Shown piece after piece: positions 1 through 8,988 of a DNA stretch of 64,000 nucleotides (positions within the stretch are counted from its first letter, which is position 1; each line of letters starts with the position of its first letter). Source of the stretch: Phycisphaerae bacterium (GTDB lineage: Bacteria; Planctomycetota; Phycisphaerae; Phycisphaerales; SM1A02). The notes below the pieces were generated by a model. The model worked only from the letters and a program-made list of their open reading frames with translations. It was not told where the DNA came from and did not search any database. The stretch covers positions 62,001 to 126,000 of the forward strand of contig JAEUIU010000002.1 of the NCBI GenBank assembly GCA_016795065.1, written 5' to 3'. The position numbers and the translations under genes are program-made.

Positions 1-1
1 C

Positions 2-2581
2 TCGTGGTGCTGCACCACCTCGTGGGACGGCCTCTGCGCCGCTTCCGCGGCCACGAACTGCCCCGAACTCTGCCCGCCCCCCGCTGACCCGTACGAAGCC
101 ATCGCCTGCGGCGACAGCGTCTGCGGCACCTTCTGGGCCGACGGCAGCTTCCGCGACACCGACTGGTACACCTTCAGCCTCGACACGACGACCGAGGTCA
201 CTTGGTCGGTCGCGAGCCTGACCGGCGTTGCTGCGTTCATTCTTGACAGCAACTGCCCGCCCTTCGTGATCGCCGTCGGCCAGGGCGCTTGCCCGACCTC
301 GGTGACCTACTGCCTCGATGCCGGCTCCTACGTTGCCTTCGTTGCTCCGAACGTCTTCGCTGGCGTTCCGTGCGGCTCGGGCGACGCCAACAACTACGTC
401 GCGACCCTGACCTGCGGTGGCGCTTGCGTCCCGCCGGCCTGCGGTGGCGAGACGACCGGCGATTGCTGCGTCGCGAGCGCGACCCCGTTCTGCAACGACG
501 CCACCTGCTGCGAAGCGGTATGCGCCGCTGATCCGTTCTGCTGCAGCAACTCGTGGGACGGCCTCTGCGCCTCCGAGGCTGCTGGCATCTGCTGGCAGAT
601 CTGCGGACCGGACTGCGACCTCACCTGCCCCGAAGGCGCGAGCCTTGAGGGCGAGGCCTGCGGCGAGGACACCAACGGTGGCTGCAATGCTCCTCCGGCT
701 GGCACCAGCAACTGCTGCACCGCTTGGTTCGGCCTTGGCTGCGATGACGTGACCTGCCAGGACATCGTCTGCGGCCTCGACTCGTGGTGCTGCACCACCT
801 CGTGGGACGGCCTCTGCGCCGCCTCCGCGGCTGCGAACTGCGGCGAGCTCTGCGCTCCGGCCGGTGATCCGTACGAAGCCATCGCTTGCGGCGAGACTGT
901 CTGCGGCACCTTCTGGGCCGACGGCAGCTTCCGCGACACCGACTGGTATTCGTTCACGCTCGAAGCGGCGACCGAAGTCACGTGGTCGGTCCGTTCGGTG
1001 ATTCCAGCGGCTCTCTTCCTCCTCGACAGCGCTTGCCCGCCGTTCGTCTTCGCGAGCGCGGCTGGCGCGAACTGCCCCACCGAAGTGACCTACTGCCTCG
1101 AAGCCGGCTCCTACGTCGCCTTCGTTGCACCGAACATCTTCGCGGGCGTTCCGTGCGGCTCTGGTGAAGGCAACAACTACGTTGCGACCCTCACCTGCGG
1201 TGGAACCTGCGTTCCGCCGGCGTGCGGTGCAGAGGGAACCGGCGACTGCTGCGTCGCTGGTGCAGCTCCGTACTGCAACGACCTGACCTGCTGCGAAGCG
1301 GTCTGCGCTACTGATCCGTTCTGCTGCTCCGTCGCGTGGGACGGCCAGTGCGCCAGCGAAGCAGGCGCGATCTGCTTCGAACTCTGCGGACCGGACTGCG
1401 ACCTCACCTGCCCCGAAGGCGCGAGCCTTGAGGGCGAGGCCTGCGGCGAAGACACCAACGGTGGCTGCAACGCCCCGGCTGGTGGCAGCAGCAACTGCTG
1501 CACCGCTTGGTTCGGCCTTGGCTGCGATGACGTGACCTGCCAGGACATCGTCTGCGGTCTCGACTCGTGGTGCTGCACCACCTCGTGGGACGGCCTCTGC
1601 GCCGCCTCCGCGGCTGCGAACTGCGGCGAGCTCTGCGCTCCGGCTGGCAATCCGTTCGAAGCCATCGCTTGCGGCGAGACTGTCTGCGGCACCTTCTGGG
1701 CCGACGGCAGCTTCCGCGACACCGACTGGTACGAGTTCACCCTTGAGTCGGCCGCCGAAGTCACCCTCTCGGTGAAGTCGGTTGTTCCGGCCCAGCTCTT
1801 CTTCCTCGACACCGCTTGCCCGCCGGCGATCCTCGCCAGCGTTGCTGGCGCGTCGTGCCCGACCGAGCTGACGTTCTGCTTCCCGGCCGGTGGTACCTAC
1901 CGCGCCTTCGTCGGTACGACGATCTTCAACGGCCTGCCGTGCGGTTCGGGTGAAGGCAACAACTACGTTGCTACCCTGACCTGCGGCCCGGCCTGCGACG
2001 CTCTCGAGAACGACGAGTGCGACGGAGCGTTGGCCGTTGTTGATGGTGCCAACGATGTTGACACCTTCACTGCAACGGGTGCCCTCGAGCTCCCGGCGGA
2101 ATGCCTCTCGGCTGGTTCGTCCACCATCTTCAACGATGCGTGGTACGCCTACACCGCGACCGCAACCGGTACGGTGACCGTCTCGACCTGCAACTCGGTC
2201 AACTTCGATAGCCGTTTGGCCATCTTCTCTGGTTCGTGCGCGGAACCGGTCTTCGTTGCCTGCAACGACGACTTCGGCACCTGCGGTGGTTTCACCTCCG
2301 AACTCACCTTCGATGCTGAGTGCGGCGAGACCTACCTGGTGGTGCTTGGTTCGTTCACCAACGGTGTCACTGGTTCGGGCACGCTCAACATCACCCCGAG
2401 CGGTGAATGCCCGAGCGATTGCATTACCGACCTTGACAACGACGGCGACACCGATGCCGCTGACCTTGCCATCCTCCTGGGTAACTGGGGCCAGGTTGGC
2501 CTGCTTGGCGACTTCGACAACGACGGCGTTGCCGCAGACGACCTCGCGGTCCTCCTCGGCGGCTGGGGCCCGTGCGACTAA
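2..2581 (+). CDS. Secreted Cys-rich repeat protein with dockerin-like C-terminus (5' partial)
   Basis: The frame is open from the first bases of the window, so the gene begins upstream; 859 residues are visible. They contain near-identical units of about 260 residues (DNA period about 780 bp, restarting at bases 1, 781 and 1564). Each unit has Cys-rich modules of the pattern CC...C...CC-x2-VC-x2-D-x-CC-x3-WDG-x-C, followed by a beta-sandwich stretch with F-R-D-T-D-W-Y and N-N-Y-V-A-T-L-T-C motifs. Near the C-terminus is a PPC-like domain (DAWYAYTA, ACNDDFGTC) and two calcium-loop-like repeats (DLDNDGDTDAADL, DFDNDGVAADDL) ending in WGPCD. This end resembles the dockerin-like tails of Phycisphaerales secreted proteins. 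The role is unknown; surface or extracellular location is inferred. The many paired cysteines imply an oxidising, disulfide-rich environment. Confidence 0.85.
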   Translation, partial: SWCCTTSWDGLCAASAATNCPELCPPPADPYEAIACGDSVCGTFWADGSFRDTDWYTFSLDTTTEVTWSVASLTGVAAFILDSNCPPFVIAVGQGACPTSVTYCLDAGSYVAFVAPNVFAGVPCGSGDANNYVATLTCGGACVPPACGGETTGDCCVASATPFCNDATCCEAVCAADPFCCSNSWDGLCASEAAGICWQICGPDCDLTCPEGASLEGEACGEDTNGGCNAPPAGTSNCCTAWFGLGCDDVTCQDIVCGLDSWCCTTSWDGLCAASAAANCGELCAPAGDPYEAIACGETVCGTFWADGSFRDTDWYSFTLEAATEVTWSVRSVIPAALFLLDSACPPFVFASAAGANCPTEVTYCLEAGSYVAFVAPNIFAGVPCGSGEGNNYVATLTCGGTCVPPACGAEGTGDCCVAGAAPYCNDLTCCEAVCATDPFCCSVAWDGQCASEAGAICFELCGPDCDLTCPEGASLEGEACGEDTNGGCNAPAGGSSNCCTAWFGLGCDDVTCQDIVCGLDSWCCTTSWDGLCAASAAANCGELCAPAGNPFEAIACGETVCGTFWADGSFRDTDWYEFTLESAAEVTLSVKSVVPAQLFFLDTACPPAILASVAGASCPTELTFCFPAGGTYRAFVGTTIFNGLPCGSGEGNNYVATLTCGPACDALENDECDGALAVVDGANDVDTFTATGALELPAECLSAGSSTIFNDAWYAYTATATGTVTVSTCNSVNFDSRLAIFSGSCAEPVFVACNDDFGTCGGFTSELTFDAECGETYLVVLGSFTNGVTGSGTLNITPSGECPSDCITDLDNDGDTDAADLAILLGNWGQVGLLGDFDNDGVAADDLAVLLGGWGPCD

Positions 2582-2657
2582 GTCGTCCTGAGGTAGCCTG
2601 AAACTTCGTCGGGTCGGCCTCACCGCCGCTCGACGACGCCAGGGCAAATCAGACACA

Positions 2658-2698
2658 AAGCCCCCCCGACTTCGGTCGGGGGGGCTTCTTTGTTTTTG
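2658..2698 (+). terminator. Rho-independent terminator
   Basis: A perfect 13-bp stem (2658-2670 with 2675-2687: AAG, seven C, GAC against its complement) with a TTCG tetraloop is followed directly by a T-rich run to 2698. It lies 77 bases after the stop of the Cys-rich repeat gene and is the clearest terminator in the window. Confidence 0.95.
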
Positions 2699-2856
2699 TA
2701 GCTGTTCTGATGCGTTTCGCTACGCAGTCCAGCTCGGGTCCCGCCCGAAACTCCGACTTTCACAAGGCCCGCCCCTTCGAGTCGTCGTACATTGTTTCGC
2801 CCCCAATGTGAGTGGAGTCGGCTGCGCGTGACGCGGCTTCACTGGCAGATCCTGCT

Positions 2857-4668
2857 ATGAACGGTTGGAAGTCCCCTCAGTTTCTGGTGGCGATCGCTTT
2901 CGCCGCGTTCGCCCTCGCCGTATCCGGGGCCTACGGCCAATGCACGGGCGGGGCGGGCTCCTGCCTGGTGCCGCATCCGAACCCCGGTTGCGAGGACCCA
3001 GACTGCTGTGGGCTGGTGTGTGACGCCGATCCAAGCTGCTGCACCAACAATTGGGACGCGGATTGCGTGCTGACCGCGAACCAGGTGTGCGTTGGACTGT
3101 GCGGAGCCGATGTCAGCCTGAGCTGCCTGGTGCCCCACGACAACCCGGCCTGCGATGACGAAGTATGTTGCGAGGCGGTCTGCCTGATTGATTCCTTCTG
3201 CTGTGACGTTCGTTGGGACTTCAGTTGTACGTTCTTCGCTGAGGTCAACTGCGACCTTGGAAACCCAGGCGTTTGCGGCGACCCCAAAACGGGGAGCTGT
3301 TACGAGCCACATCCATCAGCCGCTTGCGACGACGCCGAATGCTGCGCGGCCGTGTGCGCGGTCAGCCCCGATTGCTGCGACCAGCTCTGGGATGTCCTCT
3401 GTGCCGGACTTGCCAGCGATGTCTGCATCGGATCGTGCCAGCCTCAATGCCCACCCGAATCGGTGGAAGAGAATGAGGCGTGCGAGCAGAACGTCAACGA
3501 CCCCTGCTACTTCCCGTCCGCCAACCCCGTGCTCCAGACCCTTCCTTGCGGAGGCGTTGCCTGCGGCACGATCTACGTTTCCGGAAGCTCCTCCGGCATC
3601 GTTCGGGATGTCGACGTCTGGCGTTTCATTGCCGCGGATGCGGACGGTGACGGAAACGCTTCGGTGCAGCTCTCCTTCTCCTCTGGCTTCGAGGGTTTCG
3701 CGGCTCTTGTGCCCTCGGGGCGATGTCCTCCCTTGTCCAGCGCTCTCACCTCCGTGAATTCGGCCCTCTGCATCGAAGCTCTCAGTGCCCAAGTCTGCGT
3801 TCCGGCTGGGGAGTACCGAATCGTGGTCGCCCCCGGGACCTTCCCTGCGTTTGGATCGACCACGATCGAGTGCGACGTTTCCGATCGCTACTTCCTGCGC
3901 GCCGTTTGCGAAGACCTGCTCTGCTCGCCGCCGTGCAATCCCAGTGCGGGGAGCTGCCTCATGCCGCACACCACGCCGGGCTGTAGTGACATCGAGTGCT
4001 GCGAACTCGTATGCGCTTCCGACCCGTCCTGCTGCGATCTGAATTGGGACGGCACCTGTGCAGCGATGGCCGCGGATCAGTGCACGGACCCCCCGGTGAA
4101 CGAGACCTGCGCAACGGCGATTCCGATCGCGGAGGGAACCACGCCGATCATCACGCTGGGGGCACAAGCGTCCGAACCACCGGTTCCTCCGGAGTGTTTC
4201 GAGAGTGGCGGGGTCGCATCGCAGGCCGACATTTGGTTCTCGTTCACCTCCCCTCGCGATGCGTTCGTGGAGGTCACCACGTGCGGAGTCGCCTCCGACT
4301 TCAACACCGGACTCGCCGTCTATGGCGGAGCCTGCGAGTCGCTCTCACTCCTCGCCTGTGATGACGACGGTGGAGGCTGTTTGCCGGTGACCTCGTCCAC
4401 CGTCGTCTTCGACGCCACCTGTGGCGAGAGCTACTTGATTCGGGTCGGCGGAGGTCAGGGGACCGCTGGCCTCACCTTGACCGTTTTCGGCGGTCCTGAC
4501 TGCGTCAATTGCCCGGCTGATCTTGATGGCAACGGAAGTGTGGGCGCGCCAGACATCGCCCTCCTTCTTGGCGCTTGGGGCGCACCCGGGGCAGCAGACC
4601 TGGACCAGAATGGCATCGTTTCCTCGCCTGACCTGGCCATCCTGCTCGGAGCATGGGGGCCCTGCTGA
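2857..4668 (+). CDS. Secreted Cys-rich protein with dockerin-like C-terminus
   Basis: A 603-residue protein. The ATG at 2857 is preferred over an upstream GTG at 2812 because it gives a clean signal peptide (short charged start, hydrophobic core FLVAIAFAAFALAVSG, cleavage near AYGQ). Four Cys modules follow the pattern C-x3-H-x4-C-x3-CC-x2-VC-x-D..CC-x3-WD-x2-C...C, three near residues 30-190 and one near 375-415, with a beta-sandwich region between. A PPC-like domain (ADIWFSFTSP, ACDDDGGGC) precedes two acidic loops (DLDGNGSVGAPDI, DLDQNGIVSSPDL), each ending LLGAWG, with terminal WGPC. It shares module type and tail with the preceding gene but is not a close copy. Function unknown; likely exported and anchored through the tail. 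Confidence 0.9.
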   Translation: MNGWKSPQFLVAIAFAAFALAVSGAYGQCTGGAGSCLVPHPNPGCEDPDCCGLVCDADPSCCTNNWDADCVLTANQVCVGLCGADVSLSCLVPHDNPACDDEVCCEAVCLIDSFCCDVRWDFSCTFFAEVNCDLGNPGVCGDPKTGSCYEPHPSAACDDAECCAAVCAVSPDCCDQLWDVLCAGLASDVCIGSCQPQCPPESVEENEACEQNVNDPCYFPSANPVLQTLPCGGVACGTIYVSGSSSGIVRDVDVWRFIAADADGDGNASVQLSFSSGFEGFAALVPSGRCPPLSSALTSVNSALCIEALSAQVCVPAGEYRIVVAPGTFPAFGSTTIECDVSDRYFLRAVCEDLLCSPPCNPSAGSCLMPHTTPGCSDIECCELVCASDPSCCDLNWDGTCAAMAADQCTDPPVNETCATAIPIAEGTTPIITLGAQASEPPVPPECFESGGVASQADIWFSFTSPRDAFVEVTTCGVASDFNTGLAVYGGACESLSLLACDDDGGGCLPVTSSTVVFDATCGESYLIRVGGGQGTAGLTLTVFGGPDCVNCPADLDGNGSVGAPDIALLLGAWGAPGAADLDQNGIVSSPDLAILLGAWGPC

Positions 4669-4722
4669 GGCGTGGAGGCACTGAGTCCCAAGGGCCTCTC
4701 GACCGAATCCTCGTTGCCGAGG

Positions 4723-6201
4723 TTACGCAGACTCCTTGCCTGCGACATTCACCGATAGCTGTCGACGCACGATCTTGCCGGTGCCGTTTCTTGGAAGCGT
4801 TTCGAGCCAGCGTATCTCCCGTGGCACCTTGAATTGGGCCAGATGTTCGCGACAGAAGGCCCTCAGAGCGCTGCCGTCGAACTGCTCGCCCTCGTGAAGC
4901 TCAACGAACGCAAGGGCGACCTCTCCCCGACTTTCGTCGCTCATCCCGACCACCGCCGAGTCTTTCACCGAGGGATGTCGGTTGAGCACTTCCTCGATCT
5001 CGCGGGGGAAGACATTCTCGCCCCCGATGATGAGCATCTCCTTGATGCGGCCGGTGATGTAGAGGAAGCCATCGTCGTCGAAGCGGCCCATGTCACCGGT
5101 TCTGAAGTAGCCCTTCTCGTCGAAGGTCTTGGCCGTTTCCTCAGGGAGGTTGTGGTAGCCGCGCATAATGTTGGGGCCCTTCATGCGGACCTCGCCATCC
5201 TGATTGGGCCCCAGCTCGCTGCCATCGGGTCCGATGATCCGTTGGTCGATTTCGGGGAGCGGCTTGCCGACGGTGCGCGGTCTGAACTCGTGCGGTCGAC
5301 ACCAATTGGTCACCGGCGACGTCTCGGTGAGGCCGTAGCCCTCGTTCAGTCGAACTCCGAACTTGGTCTGGAAGCCATCGAACACCGACTTGGGGAGTGG
5401 TTCGCCGCCGCTCACCGCAAACCGCACCGCCTCAAAGTCAGCTGGCTTGCCATCTTTCACCATGAGCAGGGCGTTGTACATCGACGGGATCGCGATGACG
5501 GCAGTCGGCCGATGGCGCCGCGAGAGTTCGACGATCCGCTTGGGAAGGAACTTCGCGGTGTAGACGACTCTGCAGCCGACGGCGAGGGGCAAGAGCGTCA
5601 GAACCGTCAGTCCGAACGAGTGGAACTGCGGGAGCACGCCCAACATCACGTCCTTGGTCGTGAAGTCAACCCACTCGCAGACTTGCCGAACGTTGGCGGC
5701 GAGGTTTGCGCCGGTCAACATCACCCCCTTGGGCTTGCCTGAGGTTCCGGACGTGTACAGGAGGATCGCGACGTCCTCATCAGCGATCGGGTTTGCGAGT
5801 CGCGGGAGGGGAAGCCCCGTGAACCGGACATCCTCCATCCGCAGGGCCCGGACTCCATCAGGCATGCCGCCGATGAAGTCGATCATTGGCTGCACGGTCA
5901 CGACCGTGTCGCAGCCGGCGTCCTTGAGCACGTAGCCGATGTCAGCCTTGGAGAGGAGATAGTTGATCGGCACGACCTTCCGCCCGAGCGTCCAGCCGGC
6001 CAGGACCGCCATGGGAAAGAGGCCCGAAGTCGGGAGCATGACCGCGACGGCATCGCGCGAGGAAGTTGACTCGATCGCCTTGGCCAGGTGCCAACTGCCC
6101 ACCAAGAGATCGATGCCGCGCCAGGAGCGTTGATCGTCAATGGCCGCAAGTCGTCGTGGATGCCAAAGGAGCTGTCGACGAATGGAGCGAAGAAGCTGCA
6201 T
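4723..6201 (-). CDS. AMP-dependent synthetase/ligase (acyl-CoA ligase family)
   Basis: A 492-residue member of the adenylate-forming ANL superfamily, which activates a carboxylate (here probably a fatty or other organic acid) with ATP and passes it to CoA or another acceptor thiol. Visible motifs are the P-loop-like LLYTSGTSGKPKG at 148-159, YGLTE at 289-293, TGD at 368-370, the hinge GRIKE at 384-388, GGENVFPREIE at 393-403 and the catalytic lysine in PRNGTGK (K476). The open frame reaches 6381, but that start is TTG and adds an Arg-rich stretch unlike the family; the ATG at 6201 is chosen. The N-terminal domain is somewhat short. Substrate not deducible. Convergent with the gene ending at 4668. 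Confidence 0.88.
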   Translation of the reverse strand: MQLLRSIRRQLLWHPRRLAAIDDQRSWRGIDLLVGSWHLAKAIESTSSRDAVAVMLPTSGLFPMAVLAGWTLGRKVVPINYLLSKADIGYVLKDAGCDTVVTVQPMIDFIGGMPDGVRALRMEDVRFTGLPLPRLANPIADEDVAILLYTSGTSGKPKGVMLTGANLAANVRQVCEWVDFTTKDVMLGVLPQFHSFGLTVLTLLPLAVGCRVVYTAKFLPKRIVELSRRHRPTAVIAIPSMYNALLMVKDGKPADFEAVRFAVSGGEPLPKSVFDGFQTKFGVRLNEGYGLTETSPVTNWCRPHEFRPRTVGKPLPEIDQRIIGPDGSELGPNQDGEVRMKGPNIMRGYHNLPEETAKTFDEKGYFRTGDMGRFDDDGFLYITGRIKEMLIIGGENVFPREIEEVLNRHPSVKDSAVVGMSDESRGEVALAFVELHEGEQFDGSALRAFCREHLAQFKVPREIRWLETLPRNGTGKIVRRQLSVNVAGKESA

Positions 6202-6424
6202 AGGGAGGCTCAACAAGCGGACGCACGAACGACGGCTTCCGTGACCGGTCGCGATCCTCCGTCGCTTTGGGGACTGCCTTCGGCGCTGCCGCGCCGATTC
6301 GCCGCCCGGGTCGTTCCTGCGGGGCACCCCCACTGTGCGCTGCGATAGCATACGTGCCGCCGTCGAATCCGCGACCGCCAATGCGGTCTCGTCCCGCCTC
6401 TCCTCGCGCTAGGTCCGCCGCACC

Positions 6425-7276
6425 ATGCGACGCTCGCTCAATCTCTGCCAGCCACTGGCTCTCACCTTCGTCATCCTCCTCCTCGCAGCGCTCTCGGGCT
6501 GCTCGTCGAACGGGAACGACACCCTCAACCGCTCGCTCGTTGCCTACGACAGCGGGCGTTTCGATGAGTCCTTCCAACTAGCCCAGGAAGCCAACGGAGA
6601 GGCCAGTTCAACTCGCGATTCGCTTGAGGCGTCCTACATCGCCGGCATGAGCGCCTTCCGTCTGGGACGGTACGAGGAGAGCGTGCGCTGGCTTCAGGAT
6701 CCTGCTCGCGCCGAGGATCGATGGATGGCAGGGCAATCCAACGTCACGCTGGGAAGTTCGCTCCTGAAGCTGGGCCGAAAGAGCGAAGCAGCGCGTGCCT
6801 TCGTGAAGGCCGGCGAGTTTCTCACCGGCGAGGACGCCCTCAAGGCGCGCATGGCCGCGGGCAACACCTTTCGCGAGCTCGGCGACCGAAAGGCCTCGGA
6901 TGAGCAGTTCCGTCTCGCCAACGTGACGCCGCCCTCCTCCGGCACGCCTCCCGTCGCCCAAGGACCGTCCGGCTCGGGTTCCAAGCCGGGGATCGCATCA
7001 CCAGCGACCGGAACCGTCGAGAGCCAACGTGGCCCGTTTGTCCTTCAGGCAGGTGCGTTCAAAGATCGCGAGAAGGCCCAACGGCGGGCCGACGAGGTGC
7101 GTGCGACCTCCACGAAGGCCGGACTTGGTGAACCTCGCGTGCTGCCGAAGCGAGCCACAGACGGCGCGACGATGTATGTGGTCCAGTTTGGCAGCTTCAC
7201 CGATCGCCGCACTGCGGAAAACGCTCTTGGCCGGATCGGCCTCAGTGGCGTAGTGGTCGGTCGACCGGTGGCATAG
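6425..7276 (+). CDS. SPOR-domain lipoprotein with TPR-like repeats
   Basis: A 283-residue protein. A signal sequence ends in the lipobox LSGC, with Cys26 as the lipidation site. Residues 30-165 are alpha-helical TPR-like repeats (AYDSGRFDESFQLA, GMSAFRLGRYEESVRWL, LGSSLLKLGRKSEAARAF). A Pro/Ser/Gly linker leads to a C-terminal SPOR domain (FVLQAGAFKDREKAQRRADE...MYVVQFGSFTDRRTAENAL). SPOR domains bind denuded peptidoglycan at division sites, so a role in the cell envelope or division is likely. The divergent ligase is 223 bp away; a possible -10 (TAGCAT) lies near 6346. Confidence 0.87.
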   Translation: MRRSLNLCQPLALTFVILLLAALSGCSSNGNDTLNRSLVAYDSGRFDESFQLAQEANGEASSTRDSLEASYIAGMSAFRLGRYEESVRWLQDPARAEDRWMAGQSNVTLGSSLLKLGRKSEAARAFVKAGEFLTGEDALKARMAAGNTFRELGDRKASDEQFRLANVTPPSSGTPPVAQGPSGSGSKPGIASPATGTVESQRGPFVLQAGAFKDREKAQRRADEVRATSTKAGLGEPRVLPKRATDGATMYVVQFGSFTDRRTAENALGRIGLSGVVVGRPVA

Positions 7277-7292
7277 CCGAACGCGACGCCGG

Positions 7293-7682
7293 TCAACTCT
7301 CGCGATTGATCAGAAACGTCGCGGCATGCTCGAAGTAAGCGAGCATCTCTTCGTGTTCAGGCGACGGAATCTGAGCCGCGATCAGAGCAGCTCGCATGTG
7401 CTCCATCCAGCGGTTGCGGGCAGCCACATCGATTGAAAACGGCATGTGACGAAGGCGCAGTCGGGGATGTCCACGTCGGTCGGAATAGGTCGTTGGCCCG
7501 CCGAAGTACTGGATGAGAAACTCGGCCTGGTTACGAACTGCCTCGTCAAAGGTGGCCGGGAACATCCCGCGAAAGGTCGGATCCGAGTCGGCTTCGATGC
7601 GCGCGTAGAAGGCCCGGGCAACGGTCCAGAAAGGGTCAGGGCCACCCAACCGGTCAAAGACACTTCGAGTCGAAACACTCAT
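7293..7682 (-). CDS. Group II truncated haemoglobin (trHbO-like)
   Basis: A 129-residue protein matching the trHbO/YjbI family in length and motifs: FYARIEADSDPTFRGMFP, QYFGGPTTYSDRRGHPR and RLRHMPF, with proximal haem ligand His79 by alignment to Mycobacterium trHbO His75. Trp92 matches the conserved G8 tryptophan, and Phe41 sits at CD1 where the mycobacterial protein has Tyr. Such proteins bind O2 or NO and are linked to oxygen handling or nitrosative stress. The ATG at 7682 is preferred because the longer frame overlaps the divergent gene. Convergent with the SPOR gene (16-bp gap). Confidence 0.92.
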   Translation of the reverse strand: MSVSTRSVFDRLGGPDPFWTVARAFYARIEADSDPTFRGMFPATFDEAVRNQAEFLIQYFGGPTTYSDRRGHPRLRLRHMPFSIDVAARNRWMEHMRAALIAAQIPSPEHEEMLAYFEHAATFLINRES

Positions 7683-7802
7683 AGGGGAAGATCCGGGGCG
7701 GCATGACCTGCACCGAAACGCCAAGCTATCTCGGGCGTCCGGGGCGTCAAGACTGATGGGGAAAGAGCCGAGATTCACAGGGACGGCAACCCATGACGAT
7801 CG

Positions 7803-7808
7803 TATATT
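7803..7808 (+). promoter_or_regulatory. Candidate -10 element (TATATT)
   Basis: TATATT stands out in GC-rich sequence about 77 bases before the ATG at 7885, in the divergent gap between the haemoglobin gene and the secreted protein. No consensus -35 is seen. Confidence 0.4.
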
Positions 7809-7884
7809 CGAACGGCCGTGTGGGGAACACGCATGCCGACGTCCTCGCTTCGGCACATCACCCCGATCCATGGGCAGGTACCGC

Positions 7885-8985
7885 ATGACGACACCCGTCA
7901 CGATCACTCGTCCGTTCCGCATGACCGCCGTCGGGCTTTCAGCCCTCATCGCCACAGGAGTGATACCGGCGTCAGCAGCCTGCCCTCCAGGCGGAGAAGC
8001 GAGCATTGTCCAGACGAATGAACAGGCCTTGAAGGAACTGCATTCGAAGCTTGATCCGAGTGGGAAACCGGTGTGTGTCAATAGCCCGTCGAGCACCTCC
8101 GCGATCGTCGACGTCCCGCCTCCTGCCGGCGCGGACCCGACATACGCCCGCGAGCCGCTTCCACGACGCGGTTCGGTCATCGACGTCGCCGCCGACATCA
8201 AGCGCATTAAGCGCCAGCACTTCGGCAGCGTTCGTAGCCAGGAGTTGCGCCGAGAAGGCATCGAACGGCTGAAGGCGTTCCGGGAGCCGTCATCGATCAC
8301 GGCGATGTACGAGGAATTGCGGGCCGAGCGAGACGACGTGGTATTGGGCATGCTCGACCATGTCGCGACGCTCGGTGAGTCCGGGCAGGCGGCCCTAACG
8401 TGGATGGCGATCATGGACGAGAATCCCGCCCTGCGCCATGAGGCGACAAGCCGCATTCACCAACCTGCATCGCCCGCGGCACTCGGCGTCCTCGATGCGG
8501 CAATCCGCTCCGACCACCACGTCGTTGCCAACCGCGCAGGATCCCTGGCCGGTGCGATCGCAGCGACGCCGCTGGTACCTCTGCTCATCGCCGCCCAAAC
8601 GACGGAGCGCTCGGTCGAGGAAACCGGCGATCTTGCGTGGATCGCCATCGGAACGCAGCGATCCTACGTCGCCAACGTCGTGCCCGTCACCGGCGACAGC
8701 TCCGGCGCCTTCCAACCGATCATCGGAGTCATCAACGAAGGTGCCGTCCTTCGAATCATGGACGCCGTCGTCGTCTCCTATCGCACCGAGATACACACCT
8801 CGCTGGTGGGCCTGACGAGCGCCGATTGGGGCAAGAGCACCGAGTACCTTGGCTACGACCGGATGGCCTGGCAGCGCTGGTACGCGGAAGAGTACAAGCC
8901 GGCCCTCGCCCGTCGTGAAGCCGAAGCGGCTCGCGTCGCCAGAGCCAAGCAACTCGAGCGCGAGGCGGCGAGTGAAGAGGAGTAA
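7885..8985 (+). CDS. Secreted protein with HEAT-like helical region
   Basis: A 366-residue protein of unknown function. The ATG at 7885 is chosen because it starts a signal peptide (MTAVGLSALIATGVIPASAA); upstream in-frame codons give unstructured sequence. The middle (about residues 110-260) is helical and reads like degenerate HEAT/ARM repeats (LGMLDHVATLGESGQAAL, ALRHEATSRIHQPASPAAL, VANRAGSLAGAIAATPLVP). A distinct segment follows (WIAIGTQRSYVANVVPVTGD), then a Trp-rich piece (MAWQRWYAEEYKPAL) and a charged Ala/Arg/Glu tail. Convergent with the next gene, 3-bp gap. Not recognised as a named family. Confidence 0.75.
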   Translation: MTTPVTITRPFRMTAVGLSALIATGVIPASAACPPGGEASIVQTNEQALKELHSKLDPSGKPVCVNSPSSTSAIVDVPPPAGADPTYAREPLPRRGSVIDVAADIKRIKRQHFGSVRSQELRREGIERLKAFREPSSITAMYEELRAERDDVVLGMLDHVATLGESGQAALTWMAIMDENPALRHEATSRIHQPASPAALGVLDAAIRSDHHVVANRAGSLAGAIAATPLVPLLIAAQTTERSVEETGDLAWIAIGTQRSYVANVVPVTGDSSGAFQPIIGVINEGAVLRIMDAVVVSYRTEIHTSLVGLTSADWGKSTEYLGYDRMAWQRWYAEEYKPALARREAEAARVARAKQLEREAASEEE

Positions 8986-8988
8986 CGG

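Noticed and set aside
266..266. GTG 266 as start of the first gene
   Set aside because: The same frame is open back to base 2 and encodes the preceding copy of the repeat, so the gene is cut by the window edge.
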